Shown: piece by piece, positions 45,480-58,087 of the stretch
Numbering within the stretch: position 1 is the stretch's first letter
Layout: every line of letters begins with the position of its first letter
Source of the DNA: Diphasiastrum complanatum
Lineage: Eukaryota; Streptophyta; Lycopodiopsida; Lycopodiales; Lycopodiaceae
Direction: 5' to 3'
Assembly (NCBI GenBank): GCA_029204225.1
Contig: MU831860.1
Span: 36,111-100,110, forward strand
Length of the DNA stretch: 64,000 bases
Notes under the pieces: model-generated
Databases searched by the model: none
What the model was told of the DNA's origin: nothing
What the model saw: the letters and a program-made list of their open reading frames with translations, nothing else
Program-made: the position numbers and the translations under genes

Positions 45480-48400
45480 AAAATGATTCTCTCACTAGGC
45501 ACTTAGCACACATTACTTTCTCGCTATGCAGGTTATTTTTTATAGTAGAAGAACGATTCTCTCACTACGTAGGTAATAAAAAACAATTCTATGATTCTCT
45601 TGTTACTCAGGTTGTTTTTCAAAATAACAAAATCAAAAAAAAAAATTAGGCCCTATATTATGCAAAATAAAATAGGGCCCAAAAGGCCAATGAATGACAA
45701 TTACAATATGGTATTATATCACAAAGGCCTTGCATGTCATAATGTCATATTTTTACTTTATGAGAATCCTACAAGTTTAGCATTGTGGAAAGGCATTTGT
45801 GACAATAATTTCTTAAGAAAAACATTCGTCGACTCTCTATATGCTAAACATTCATGAAAAGACATTGTACTAGTCTATTGACAACCTAGTGAATGTTTTT
45901 ATTGAGGTCTACTACCTCTAAAGCTGGTTTAAAAGCATTCCAATGGCTCATATTGAGTAGGAACACTTTCCCACCCAGTTTTTCAATCAAATCTTAGCAA
46001 TCAATGAGTGAAATTGAACTTCCCTGGAAATATATGAAGTTTTTAATTTGGCTTATAATGACTTTTGTCTAGTGATCAATCTTTAAGCTTAGAAGAGTTC
46101 AGTTAATGACATTTGTAGGGGCTTTGCGGTGATTGATGAGGAGATAGCTAAGAACCTTGATCTAGAACCATTCTAATGTGACCAAAATAGACAAAATTAG
46201 ATCATTGACCATGGCTGTGATCCAATCTTCTCTTTTTGTTATGTTGCCCTCGCGACTGGGTGACGTCCTCTGGCTATATATATATATATATAGATAGATA
46301 GATAGATATAGATATAGATATATACATACTAGTGGGTATGTCCATCGTTGACGGGCGACCGACGATTTGGGTGGTGGCAAATCTCAAGGCTTCCAAGGCT
46401 TTCAAATGATCGTCAAAACAATTCATGCAGAAATAGCTAGTCCACAACATACCAGTATTCCCTAAGCATCCAAACAAGATGGTTTCTCCATTTAGATTCT
46501 ATCACAAAGAAGTAATGAGAACTTCCAAAAACCAATATCTAACAAATTCAAAACTTGCATTTTCTCCTTTTTGTACATGATGAAGACGCGTGTAAAAAAA
46601 ACTATTTGCAACCTCCATGAGTCCATGCAAACCTTTGTAATGATGAAAAACTAGATCCATCATGCACTTGAGCTCGAACTTGATAGATAACAAAAAACAT
46701 CTACCTTGCTTCCTTAATTTCGAAGCTCAAACACCATCTTCCTCAAGAACTAAACATAGCACTCATTCCCTTCCTTTCTACTTGATATGTAGCAAGCTTT
46801 GTATCTAGAAATCCTCTTTTGATGCTCTGTGATATTCCATGCTCAATGCCAAAACCACTAGTACAAAAACGTGCCAAAAGATGTTGCTTGAGAAACACCA
46901 AAAAACATCACTAGAATTTTGCATAGCATCACTAAGTTCATAAACATTATGGATAGGCTTAGTAAAGATAAACAAAATGAGGCTTTTAACATTCTTTGTA
47001 TAAAGAATAGTGTCCTTCAAGAATAATTCACAATTTTCAATATAAAGCTCACAACTAGCCTTTATAAATAGATCGAAGCAACTATTCACGCTTAACCTTT
47101 TAATAATAGATCTTACATAATTTTTTTCTTAAAAACAAAAATAGCATGCTGATTTTTAGAGATCTTTTCCCTAAAATACCATAAAAATGGAAGACAATGT
47201 GTTCTCCCTGAAGTTCACAAACCAATGAAAAAAATAGCATGATCACCAATATGCAAAAAATAGGGAGAATGTTAAATTCTCATGAACATGAGAGTACATG
47301 ACATCCCCAAGAGTAGATAGATCACCAAAATTCCTTTCATACACCTCTTGCATGCTAACTTGAGTCTTTTCAGACCTTTGTTAATCAAGTCCTTCCATTC
47401 TTGATCACCACCAAGATCCATGATAAGGTCTTCCTCTTCTTGGTCACCACCAAGATTCACCAAACTGAGTCCAAACATTTTGCGAGTAAATGGAAAGTGA
47501 GTTTTGTGAGTTTTTTTGCACACAAATTATAACTCATGGCTAGCTAAAGAAAGATGCATTTCTATAACGTCAGAAATACTAGCATTACAGTATTGAGCAC
47601 ATTGATGTATATGTCTTCGATTTATGGTACCAACACATTGACATACATGTCTTCAAACTGTTGCACCAAATATGTTCATGAGCATGTGCCATTGAACTTC
47701 GAACTCCATGCAAACTTGAGATTGAATTCAACTTGGGAACATCTACCTCACCCAAAATTACAAAACAAACCTAACCACATTCAGACTAGACAACATAATC
47801 ATGACCACTCCCAATAGCTAACATTCAACTCAAGGTCTTGAACTTGATTCACATTTGTATCTAGATTAAAGACATATTGTTCATTCTCAATTTGTAGCAT
47901 CAAAAAGTCCCATATCACTTCCACCTACATAAAACTTTAAAGATTAAGGAACAAGTCAACATTTGTCAATAAATGACAATATTCGAAACTGGTATTCAAC
48001 TAACAAAGACCAAACCTACACAAAGCAACACAACAAAATTGAACATTCATGTCCATTCCTCACAGCTTGTATCCCATTTAAGCACATAAATTGTATCCAA
48101 GCTTTGTATATAGATTAAGAACACAATAGTGTATAACATCATCTAAACTAGTAAGATACTTAAGTTTATGCAAAAAACATAGACATTAGAGGAGTTATCA
48201 ATATCAAAAAGACCATTTAAGGAATGCCATGCATGACAAAGAAAAAAATCAAAAAAAAAAAACAATATTGTTTATTTGCTTGCCCCACCAATCTTGAGGC
48301 CTCTCCAACTCCGAATGATCTAACCATAGTGTCTACAGTCATAGTTAAGAACTCTAAACTGTTCATAGGCTAACTTGTCTAAATTCGAATATACACTCCC
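45480..48400. other. Gene-poor DNA with small repeats
   Basis: No supportable gene. Contains a TA/GATA microsatellite (46274-46326) and a 39-bp imperfect tandem repeat (TGRTCACCACCAAGAT at 47402 and 47441). A faint copia-RT-like reading on the minus strand near 46200-46260 (REDWITAMVNDL) is too short to call. Confidence 0.4.
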
Positions 48401-48411
48401 TCCATTGGATC

Positions 48412-48606
48412 TAAAATATGAGCGCCATCCCCAAATTCGAATCAGGAAAAAAGCAAAATGTATGAATATGCATTTCCTCTATTGGAATGAAAATATAAGC
48501 ACCATCTTCACATTGGAATAAAAATATGAGCTCCATCTCCAAATATGAGCGTCATCTTTCTACTAGAATGAAAATATGAGCGCCATCTCTAAATTTGAAT
48601 CAGACA
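48412..48606. repeat. Degenerate array of AAAATATGAGCGCCATCTC motif
   Basis: Four to five diverged copies of AAAATATGAGCGCCATCYC, most followed by AAATTYGAATCAG or TTGGAATGAAAATA, with irregular spacing of 30-80 bp. Confidence 0.65.
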
Positions 48607-48982
48607 GAATAGCAAAATCAATGGATTCATGGTATAGAGTATATAATATAATAAAAGATAAGTACTTTGTTTTGTTTTAAAAAATATGATCTTAGTACTT
48701 TGATGCATCTGAATACTTGTTTTTTCTGATGACGACATTATATCATTTACATTTGGATATCCCTATTGATTTGGCACCTTTACAAAGAAGAGGAGGCAAA
48801 GGAATTCCAATATCTGCTGATGATCGTTCCTATTACAGGGAAGAAGGAAAGAAGAACTTGGATTTGTGGACAAATGGAACATTGTATCCTCAATGTTGAG
48901 AAACAGAAGGGCAGAATGTGTGCAGGGTTCAAGCACAAAACACAAAACAATTCTTGTTCGCTTTCTTCAACGAATCTCTGCA

Positions 48983-48994
48983 GGTTTGATACCA
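48983..48994 (-). other. Degenerate primer binding site
   Basis: Minus strand TGGTATCAAACC resembles the initiator-tRNA-Met PBS and lies one base from the LTR at 48996. Confidence 0.5.
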
Positions 48995-48995
48995 T

Positions 48996-49760
48996 TGTTG
49001 AGAACCCGGATGGAATTTGATTCTATCTGCCGACTACTGCCTACTAGATCATATCTACAATCCTCCGGAGTGTAGACAGACACTACTGACCTACGTTGTA
49101 ATTCGTTTAAGCATTCAACAAAGATGAACCAGCGTGTGGAATGAAATTAAACAGCTGAACATGTATAGACAACAATTAGACATCCAAGCATTCGAGATCA
49201 TTCAAGATAAAAATACATGCGCATTTAAGGTAATGTATTACCTATGATCCTTTGTAAGAGCACTGTTATGACAAACCCACACAACGCGTCGGCACAAGAG
49301 AAATTATGTCTCTCATGAACAATGTCAGATTGTCTCGCTTATTAGCGGACTTCTTGAACGTTGGCTCAGCAACACTATGCTTAGCTCTGGTTGACACTCA
49401 ACCAATTGACAATCCAACCAATTCTCTCATCTTTGATCTACTTATATAGATGGAGAGAGAAAGGGTTTAATCTAATCTCTGATTACAAGAATGGCTGGTT
49501 AGGCATGTTCTAACAGTGTTTAGATTGCCTTCAGCATCATCCATGGAGAGGATGTCCTCCTAGTACTTTCTTGATTTCCTTTGTACTTGGAGCGTGAAGA
49601 TCCACCGCGTTTTGGTCTTTGATCTCCTTCGGTCTTCGAACATCTGACCTTCGTCTTCGAGCTCCTTTGGTCGTCGACAAACATCTAACCTTCATCTGCT
49701 CCTTCGGTCGTCGAACATCTGACCTTCGAGGTATTCGCCTTCGTGTCTTGGGTTGAAACA
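48996..49760 (-). repeat. copia-type LTR (5' LTR of a lost element)
   Basis: On the minus strand it runs TGTTTCAACCC (49760) to TTCTCAACA (48996), TGTT...AACA ends, 765 bp, with a PBS-like sequence next to it. It is homologous to the LTR at 10332-11293 over the CATTCAACA, ATTCGAGATCA and TGTCTCGCTTATTAGCGGAC blocks. Degenerate repeats of TTCGGTCGTCGAACATCTGACC (about 49610-49740, written here as a consensus of two halves) fill the U3 end. The internal region on the left is not recognisable as copia coding sequence. Confidence 0.6.
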
Positions 49761-49935
49761 ATTATGTGGTGGTTGTGACTTGAGGTGGTTTTCTGCCTGT
49801 GGGCAGTTCCTTTGTATGTACATTCTCTTCAATAACTCATCTAGTTATATGGATATGCAATGGGCATACTAGATTACTAGGATATTGTGAGAGATTGCAA
49901 AACTATGGAAATCAGTTTTCTATCAGCTTTTAATA

Positions 49936-51550
49936 TTGACAAGCAAATCCACTGAGTGTATCATGATGAACAATAGGAGTTCCAATGTAAAGTGCAAAAT
50001 TGAAGAGTCTTTGATGGTGGACATTCAAATTTTTTTAGATAAGACTATAGTTCAGAGTGCCTGCGATTTTGCAGGTATTAGCAGAGAAGCATATGCAAAA
50101 ATATTTCAAATTATTGGAGATGCTTTTAAGCAAGTTCGAATTAGAAAAGTACCTATCCCAAGGTGATATCATTTGAAGACAGAGAGGAATACATTAAACA
50201 TAGGTATGCATAAGCTCATTGGTACCCCATTTCATATTGAGGAGGTGTATGAAACTGATGAAAGATCAATATCTTATAATTCATCAAACAACTTCTTTGT
50301 TGATCTAAATCACTAGCTAACATACATGGTCGCATTTTACAATATAACCTTGAAAAGTTGAATGGTAAAATAATCATAGTACCTAAGTTAGATGAGTCAG
50401 AGATTGTGAAAGGGCAGAAGATGGAGAGGGTTAGTATAACTCTCATGAATGGTGCACTATCACAAACAGTGGACCAAGGAGATTTCAAATTCAGTGTCCA
50501 ATCCAAAAATGATATATGGTGGTTGGCAACTTTTCAGATAATTTTTCTCATTATTAGATTAGATTCAATGGATAGTAATAATTCGTATTTAACTAAGTTG
50601 GTTTTATTCTTTGGACAGGTATTGAAAGAGATTTATGATATACAAATATTCTCTAGGACATCTTACCCTAGGATCATCAAGGACCATATGGATGGAGGAT
50701 TTCTCAATGTTCCAAGCGTTTTAGACTTCAATGTTGAATGGCACTTAGCAAGCAATTTGAAAACATTGAAATGCATGTATAATGTCTCTCACAGTACTAT
50801 ATCTAAACATCCTTGCTTGTATTGCATGAAAATGGCAAAAGATGTTACTAGGAGTGCATGAATTATTAGAGAAAATGCAGATCCAAATTGGAAGCCTGTA
50901 TTGCCTATTCCCTTAAAAAATATGCATGTTTGCACTCTTCATGCAGAAGTTAGGATAATAGAGAAGCTCATTTATCTTCATATAGTTTTTTCTTGGAATA
51001 GTACGCCAACATCATTAGCGAAGGATGCTATCTCTCGATTAGAAAATGTTCTATCAAAAGCAGAACTTCATAAGGGACATGTCAAAATACAAAATGATGA
51101 AAAGGTTTCAAAAAAGTTAGGAAATATGCCTACTAAGCCAAGCATAGTCGATTCCTATCAAACCACATAGGTAAGGCTTCTAATATTCAATACTCAGTCT
51201 GAAAAGATATCGTTGTTGCCACTCAGGACTTAGGGGTGACCGGAAAAACACAAACTAGATTACTAAAAGTTAATGTATGGAAGAAGCTTGACAGTGTGAT
51301 TAAAAAAGACAAATTTTTCGATGCTGATAAGAGAGCTCTACAAAAGACTTGTGTCGAGTTTGTTGATGCAGTATCAAAAGCATGGGGAGAAGATCACATC
51401 ACTGATTACATGATTAGTATAAATGCTTAGAGCTGCTTTCAATTCAACTATATATTTTGATCCAAGAATAAGATTGACATTACGATTTTGACATGTGCAG
51501 CACACACTGACAAATCATACAGTATTTTTTGCAAACACATATGGACTGTA
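49936..51550 (+). pseudogene. DDE-transposase-like gene, copy B (decayed)
   Basis: Homologous to copy A at 41369-42602 and longer at the 5' side. 49936-50166 reads IQIFLDKTIVQSACDFAGIS; 50358-50861 carries DFKFSVQSKNDIWWLATF, then MDSNNSYLTK (candidate first Asp region), FNVEWHLASNLKTLKCMYN and KHPCLYCMK. The Asp of copy A is Asn here (codon 50754-50756). An in-frame TGA at 50859 follows DVTRSA, after which IPLKNMHVCTLHAEVRIIEK continues in frame. A frameshift near 51170 precedes VWKKLD ... WGEDHITDYM (51236-51412). The splice donor after YM is ATTAGT instead of GTAAGA, while the acceptor GTGCAG (51500) and the start of the next exon (H-T-L-T-N-H ... FFAN) are recognisable before a stop. It is a pseudogene. 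Confidence 0.65.
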
Positions 51551-52402
51551 GAATGTAGGTATCCGAATTCTGATAGATCTAGATTGAAGTTTAGCATCCA
51601 TTATCAGTAGGATCAAGATCAGGTCATAGATGTATTAATGGACAAGTGGTACATCACAATTGCATTACTACTATACCGCAAATCATAGAAGTTAGGAGTA
51701 GGCAGACCCTGTCGGCTGATAGTTGGCTAGAATCTATAACTCAGAAAATAAGTGCTAGTAGTCAGGGGAAAATAGCAAACATTGGCGTTGCTGCTCTTGA
51801 GAATCTTCTTCATCTGATTAAGATTTCATTTTACCACAATTTCTCGATTCTAGTAGTTTCTATTTGCTTGCATGCATTTTTGCATTCATTGATTTTCTCC
51901 CAGCATGCATTGCCTTTGAAACCATCATTAGATCCATACCCGATCATACGCGGTTACAGCAACCCACCACCCCACCGCTCTCCACCTATCTTGCATTTTT
52001 TTCAAGGGAGGGAGACCTGTTGCTTGAACCGCCGCTTGCACTCGCCGCTTTTGAAACTTTAAACAATTGTGTCCGCATCCGCCAACAACTTTGTGTCCAA
52101 CATGCATCCACCATTGACCTCTAAAAACATTTCCGTCCGAAGTGAATCCGACGACTTGTTAGTCCAGTTTGCAATCGCCAGTTTGCAGCCGATATAGTTG
52201 CATCCAATAGTGCTTTTGCACTAATTACCATCCAATATGTTTCATACGACGATTGCATTTGACGATATTCTATCCGTCCGACAACCATTTCATACAAATT
52301 CCATTACACTTTCCTATCTGACACTATCACTACTTTTGCATCCGATGAGCTCTGCTCTGAGCCGACAGACCTTTTCATAGAATTCCTATCATATTTAAGG
52401 TA

Positions 52403-53140
52403 TTGTCCTTCACATGTTTCAAAAAAAAAAAAAAACAACAAATCACAAAAGAGCTGAATCAAATTCTCATGGCCAATTTACCAGAAGAACTTATGGATGA
52501 GTTTACACCGACTAATCATCCAAATGATGAGAGCAAGCCCTATCGTCTTAGATCTCAGGGGGGGGTCCTGGACCATCCAGATGGACACCTAATTCTGACG
52601 ATCACACTATTCACTATCATGCTCACCATGCCACAAGATTTGACAAACGAACACCCCGATTGGAATTACCAAAGTTCGACGGTAATGTGGAACCTCATAG
52701 ATTTTTACAAGTCTTTGAGAATGCATGCGAAGCGTATGGAGAATATACTGACAATGCAAAAGTCCAACTTTTTTCAATGACCATGGTAGATAAAGCACAA
52801 GAGTGGTTATTTAACCTCGATCGTGATGATCGACGAGATTGGTCGGAACTAAAAGAGTCTTTCATTAAATGCTTCCAACCTTTTAGACTCACCGAAAGCC
52901 CCTTTATATGCCTTAGTAATATAAAAATAAAAAAAGATGAACGTGTACGTTACTACATCGAACGCTTCAAGACACTTGAATTTCAAATTCCACCATGGAC
53001 AGGCCACCAGAGCCTATATCTGATGTACCAGACATACGACAATTTTGATCAGAAGCAACTTACCTTTCTTATTGATTTTCAAAATTTTCAGTCGACCATT
53101 TTGAACCAATTTCGGATGAATTCCCAGATGAGTACATAAT
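52403..53140 (+). pseudogene. Ty3/gypsy gag
   Basis: An N-terminal Glu/Lys-rich part (52403-52650) shifts frame into LPKFDGNVEPHRFLQVFENA, AQEWLFNLDRDDRRDWSELK, ESFIKCFQPF and ERVRYYIERFKTLEF, the Retrotrans_gag domain (52660-53139). It forms the capsid in functional relatives. The frame continues into unrelated sequence and the expected zinc knuckle, protease and RT are absent. Confidence 0.85.
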
Positions 53141-53199
53141 GTGCACTCAAGCGGAATCATCTAACTATACGAATATTATTAATTTCTTATAGGATCAAA

Positions 53200-54162
53200 T
53201 TTATCCTGAACACTTTAACAAACAACAAAAAGCTCTTTTTCTTGCAAAAGTAGGACTATATACGATTATAAATAAAGTATCATATAAACTAGGAGCTGAC
53301 GATAACATTATTCCCTTAGAACCTTTTGAGAAATGGGGAATAGATTTTGTAGGGCCTATCAAACCAATCACACGTAAAACTCACAAACGTTACATTCTGG
53401 TTGCAACAGACTATGCTACCAAAATGGTAGAAGCCGAAGCTACCGCCAAAAATGATGCCAAAACAGTGGCAAAGTTCTGATTCAAAACTTCATGACTCGT
53501 TATGGTTGTCCCTTAGAACTACTTAGTGATAGGGGAACCCATTATCTTAACCAAACCATTGAATCTATGTTATCATATTTTTCTATCACACATCGTCAAA
53601 CCACTCCGTATAATCCTAAAGCATATGGATTGACTGAACGAGCCAACAGAATTTTGTGTAAAATTCTGAACAAAATAACAGAGACACATTCTTCCGATTG
53701 GGATCAGAAGCTTCCATAAGATTTATGGGCATATCGAACTGCCGAAAAGATCAAGACTAAGTTTGAAGTAATTGAACACCCTTTGAGCCTTCTGAGTGTC
53801 AATAGTGCATTGATAATGAGGAACACATGGATGGGACCGATAGCCTCCAAGAGCGAATAATTGCTCTAACACAGTTGGAGGAGGATCGTCATTTAACATT
53901 AATAGAAATTGAGCGGGTCCAAAATAAAAGAAAAGAACATTTTGATCAATCCATTAAGAAGATCAAAATCAAACGTGGAGATTATGTGCTTCTATACGAT
54001 AACAGACACATGTTACTTCTAGGAAAATTACACACAAGATGGATGGGACCTTAGAAGGTTATAGAAGTCTTTAATAATGGATCCTTACAGTTAGCCAATC
54101 TCGAAGGACATTTACTTGATACTCGAGTAAATGAATCAAGGGTGAAGCGCTACTATGACTAA
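53200..54162 (+). pseudogene. Ty3/gypsy integrase
   Basis: Reading from about 53215: QKALFLAKVGLYTIINKVSY, then a jump to PLEPFEKWGIDFVGPIKPIT with the first catalytic Asp, and KRYILVATDYATKMVEAEAT. The 53492-53719 block has GCPLELLSDRGTHYLNQTIE (second Asp) and TTPYNPKAYGLTERANRIL (Glu), so the DDE triad is visible across frames. 53827-54161 has RGDYVLLYD, HTRWMGP and VIEVFNNGSLQLANLEG, ending VKRYYD. The zinc HHCC domain is deleted between LGAD and the core. Stops at about 53478, 53717 and 54052 show decay. Confidence 0.87.
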
Positions 54163-54179
54163 CTTCAGAGCAGAGCCAA

Positions 54180-54890
54180 GTTGTGCTTTGCGATTTTTGT
54201 GAAAATTTTGGCATTATGTGTATTCCATATATTTTGGCTATTTCAGAGTTGGAAAAGCCGATTCACACATGTTTGTTACCATTCCAAAGGTTTTCAGTTT
54301 ATTAAGTGTTGTCGAAATTTTCAAAAAATGCGACACTTTCGTATTCAATGTTCCATGATAGTAACAGTTCTTACGAACTACAAAATTTTCAACACTCTTG
54401 TGTTTCATTTTATTTTTATAAGGGCCACAAGTTTTGTTTTTTCGAAACATGCGACAATTTGTTTCCTTGTAAATTCAAGAAGCCGCACTATGCTAAAAAA
54501 TGTGACACTCTTTGTTAATTGTTTTTGCTGTTATTTTCGCTAGAAATAATTTGTGAAAATCTCGACATTTTCATTAGTAAGTTTTTGTATCCATTTCACA
54601 TTAACTGGCCAATTTAATTTTCCGAAAATTGTGACACTTTCGTGAAAAAGTCGACACGTTGTATTTTGCTATTAAAACTAGTTACGAGACTTGTACCTTC
54701 ACAATAAAGAGAACACCTTCTAATAAATGTTGGTCTAGTCCGCCGACATATCATTACCAAGCAAAACACTTCAAACACTTTTGTTTTTTTGTTCATTCAT
54801 ACTTTCTCTGTTGCCTTCGTGATCGATACGCTATATCTCTTGTTACGATCCAACACGCGTACTACTGCCATCGCTAGTTTTCTTGTATTC
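54180..54890 (+). other. Spacer with repeated GCGACACTTTC motif
   Basis: After the integrase stop there is no domain. Diverged copies of GCGACACTTTC, mostly preceded by AAAAAT, occur at about 54330, 54451, 54502, 54562, 54631 and 54651. Confidence 0.5.
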
Positions 54891-54898
54891 CAAACCAA

Positions 54899-57665
54899 CA
54901 TGATGGTGATAGTTTTTAAAACTCATCCAAAACCACTAATAGCAGTTCTGCAACCATTCGCCGTTAGAGCTAGAATTGAAGGGTTACTTCAATTTGATCC
55001 TTCAATAATTCTATTAGACCTATATCACGAACGGATTCAAAACTTAGGCGAAACCGAAGATGGGCATCTGTGGTACCATAGTTTGGAATACACCTATAGT
55101 TATCATAGAACAATTCTATTGTCAAGCATTGGGCTTACCAATAGATGGCACCATCCCTACTACCAAAGCCTATTATTTTAACCGAAGCGGAGTAGTCTAG
55201 GAGGGGGCATATCTTGAGAAGAGGGGATACAAAGAGCCCTTGAGGGAGAGCTGATTGTTTTCGGACAGATTGCCTTCAAGCAATTCTGATAATCAGAGAA
55301 AAATATTTTTCCAAGGCTAGGATTGCAATTCGGAATATTATGTATGCATGCTGGAGTTCTCTTTGTGCAAGAAGACATCAGGATAGCACCAATGCACCAG
55401 GAAGTGACTCCATCAATCAAAGAAGGAGATTCACTAATGCAAACTTAAAAAGCAACATCAACCGAAGTAGCGGCATCTTCATCAACACAGAAGAATGCCA
55501 CTTCCACAAAGGCATCATCGCCTAAACCAGATGAGACTATCCAAGAGATGGAGAGTGGATTTTAAGGCACTCAACAAGAAGGAGCTGAGTAGCAGCAAGA
55601 GATCCAGCATGCTAAAGAAGAGCCGACGCAACAAGACATTCAAACAAAAGAGGCCCAGCAACAGGAAATTCCAGACAACATTTGAAACAAGAAATGAAAG
55701 ACGAAGTTGAACCTACATTTTTGAATGAAGACATGTTTAATCAATTCTTCAGCCAGCTTTTGTTAGATACTCAAGATACCATCTGCCATACGGTTACTCT
55801 GGAGAAAGTATCAAGAAAGCTGAGCACGAAATTCTCAACAACTCAATCTGAATTGGCAGAAAAAGATCAGGAGTTGATTACAGCCCAAGATGAGCTGTCC
55901 AGAAAGAGTAAAGAACTTGAAGAAGCTCACATTGAGTTGACGAAGAAGGATATAGCCCTAGAGGAAGCCAAAGGTAGATTCGATGCTACTCTAGAAGTGT
56001 TTGAAACAATGCAAGATCAATCAAACCAGCTCAAAAATGAGAACACGTTGCTTAAACAACAAGTCTAGACCTTACAAGAATTGCTGGATCAGGAGCGACA
56101 CACTAGAAGCTCACTATAGAGGTCACATGAAGCATTGGAAGAATAGTTGAAGGCTGTTACTTCTGATAAGGAAGCGGCCGATGACCGAAGCCGCAGAAGC
56201 AGCTGCAAGATTCTATGCAGCAATTGCAGAATTCTACAGATGCATTAAAGCAGGGCAATGCAATTTATAAAAGCCAGACTAAAGAGACAATATTGTGGCG
56301 AATCAGTGCCGAAAAAACACTTGAAGCTTGTGTTTCCCACGGGAGATATAGGATCAACCCAATAGCATGGAAGGATGTTTAACAGAATATTATCAAATCC
56401 TTCCAGCTGCAATACCTACAGCCGCAGATGGCATAATATGAAAAGTTAAAAAAGAAGAATTGGAGGAGGCCAAGTTCAATGCAAGCCGAATCCAGATTGA
56501 TGAGGATGAATATGTGCAAAAAGAGGACAAGGATGTACAAACTGAGCCCTTCTCCATGTCGAAGCAAGATCAGTCTACTCAGACTGATGTCAAAGTTGCA
56601 GAAAAAGCTACGCAAACTATCGAAGCCAATACAAGCTGCCATTATCAGTTGTAATTACACCTGTTGCAGCCATTCTACATCCAAAGGAAACACCAAGTGC
56701 CGACAAGCCAAGCAACAATAATAAAAAGAAAAATAAGGTATCGTACCCACTGTTGAGAACAATATTTCAGACATTTCAACAGGGATCTAGCTGCCTTCTT
56801 GCCCCCTCTGTATAGTCCAGAACTTCAACGGAAGTTAGATTACCTGTTCCTACCTAGAATTTTTGGATTTACGCAGGAAGAATGGGAAAATCCTTGGACC
56901 TATTCTAATTTCTATTATTTTTGGGCCATATTAACAACAAAACAAAAAGGCATTTTAGCCCTTACCATTGTTCAAAACCAATTTAATGTTTGTCCTATGA
57001 AAACATTAACTCAGTTACTGGTTGTTTATCCATGTACATACTAGAATATCTAAAACAAATTGAGATGAGTATTCTGCCTGCTCTAGAAGAGCACGAGAAT
57101 AAATTAGAGACCATAAATCTCTTTGAAGTTCATGGAATTCAAATTGATTCCAATATTATTCCACCAACACTCACTAACGTATTTTATTTTGATGATCTGT
57201 GGCAAATATACACAGATTGGGAATCCAATTATTGCAAATACCTAGGCAAAACTTGCTTTGATCTATAGATCCACTAACAAAACCATATTATACATATTCC
57301 TACCTAAACCTTGCATCTCTCATTTCTTATGCTCTTCTTTCCACCTAACATTTGTATGTCAAATCTATTTTTCCATATTATACATATGAAGCCCTATCCC
57401 TAACTGTTCCATCTGCTGAAATCTCTGAATTATTGTTTGAGGCCAATTGATATGATCACCTTGTCAATAAATGCCACTTGGACCTCCAGAAATTCGAGGA
57501 ATGGGAGGTTACCTAGACCTTGCATTCAACAAAGACTATTTGAATAAAAATGACTATTTTCTTGCTATAGTTGGCAAGACAATTGAACAAGTAAATGAAG
57601 AATATGAAGCCCGAGCAAAGGCAATTTTTCATAAGAAGCTAGCTACCAAAAAAAGACAAAGATGA
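54899..57665 (+). pseudogene. 3' accessory ORF region of the gypsy element (coiled coil)
   Basis: Between integrase and the 3' LTR lie broken open stretches in one strand: 54899-55181 (KTHPKPLIAVLQPFAVRARI), 55682-56068 (a strong coiled coil, KDQELITAQDELSRKSKELE), 56460-56654 (VQTEP..STQTD..ATQT repeats), 56799-57268 (LDYLFLPRIFGFTQEEWENP, aromatic-rich) and 57471-57665 (a Lys-rich end). They read like pieces of one or two former proteins about 900 codons long. Extra ORFs after integrase are known in some plant gypsy lineages (Tat/Ogre/Grande types); assignment to one is inferred. Function unknown. Confidence 0.5.
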
Positions 57666-57701
57666 ACATGATCAGATTGTTTGCCAGCTGCTACACATCT
57701 G

Positions 57702-57992
57702 AGGAAGGGGATATGCGGAGGCCTATAATTCCACATTGATCAATCAATTGTGTATGTAGTGTAAAATTTTCAAATTTTGTATATGTAAATGTGCGATAGA
57801 GTCTAATTCCATGTAAAGGCCTATTTGCATTTTAATGATTCATTGTATTAAAGACTTGCAATGCTTTAGAGCGATACAATAGCTGATCCCAACCAACACC
57901 TTAACAGTTGGTGAGTGTTAGTTAGGCCTTGTGTGCATCTCTATAAGAGAGCGACACCAACTCATTTGTACACACGTATATTTTCTCTATCA

Positions 57993-58078
<86 letters not shown>

Positions 58079-58087
58079 ACAAGACAC
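57702..58087 (+). repeat. Probable polypurine tract and 3' LTR of the gypsy element
   Basis: GAGGAAGGGGA (57703-57713) is a good polypurine tract. The following DNA has a TATAAGAGA box near 57941, and a GA microsatellite (57995-58076) follows. A TACAAGACA at about 58079-58087 could end the LTR. The 5' partner was not found, so the limits are tentative. Confidence 0.4.
57995..58076. repeat. (GA)n microsatellite
   Basis: An uninterrupted AG/GA run of about 82 bp. Confidence 0.95.

Noticed and set aside
46180-46260. Copia-RT-like REDWITAMVNDL reading on the minus strand
   Set aside because: About a dozen residues only. No other RT block nearby.
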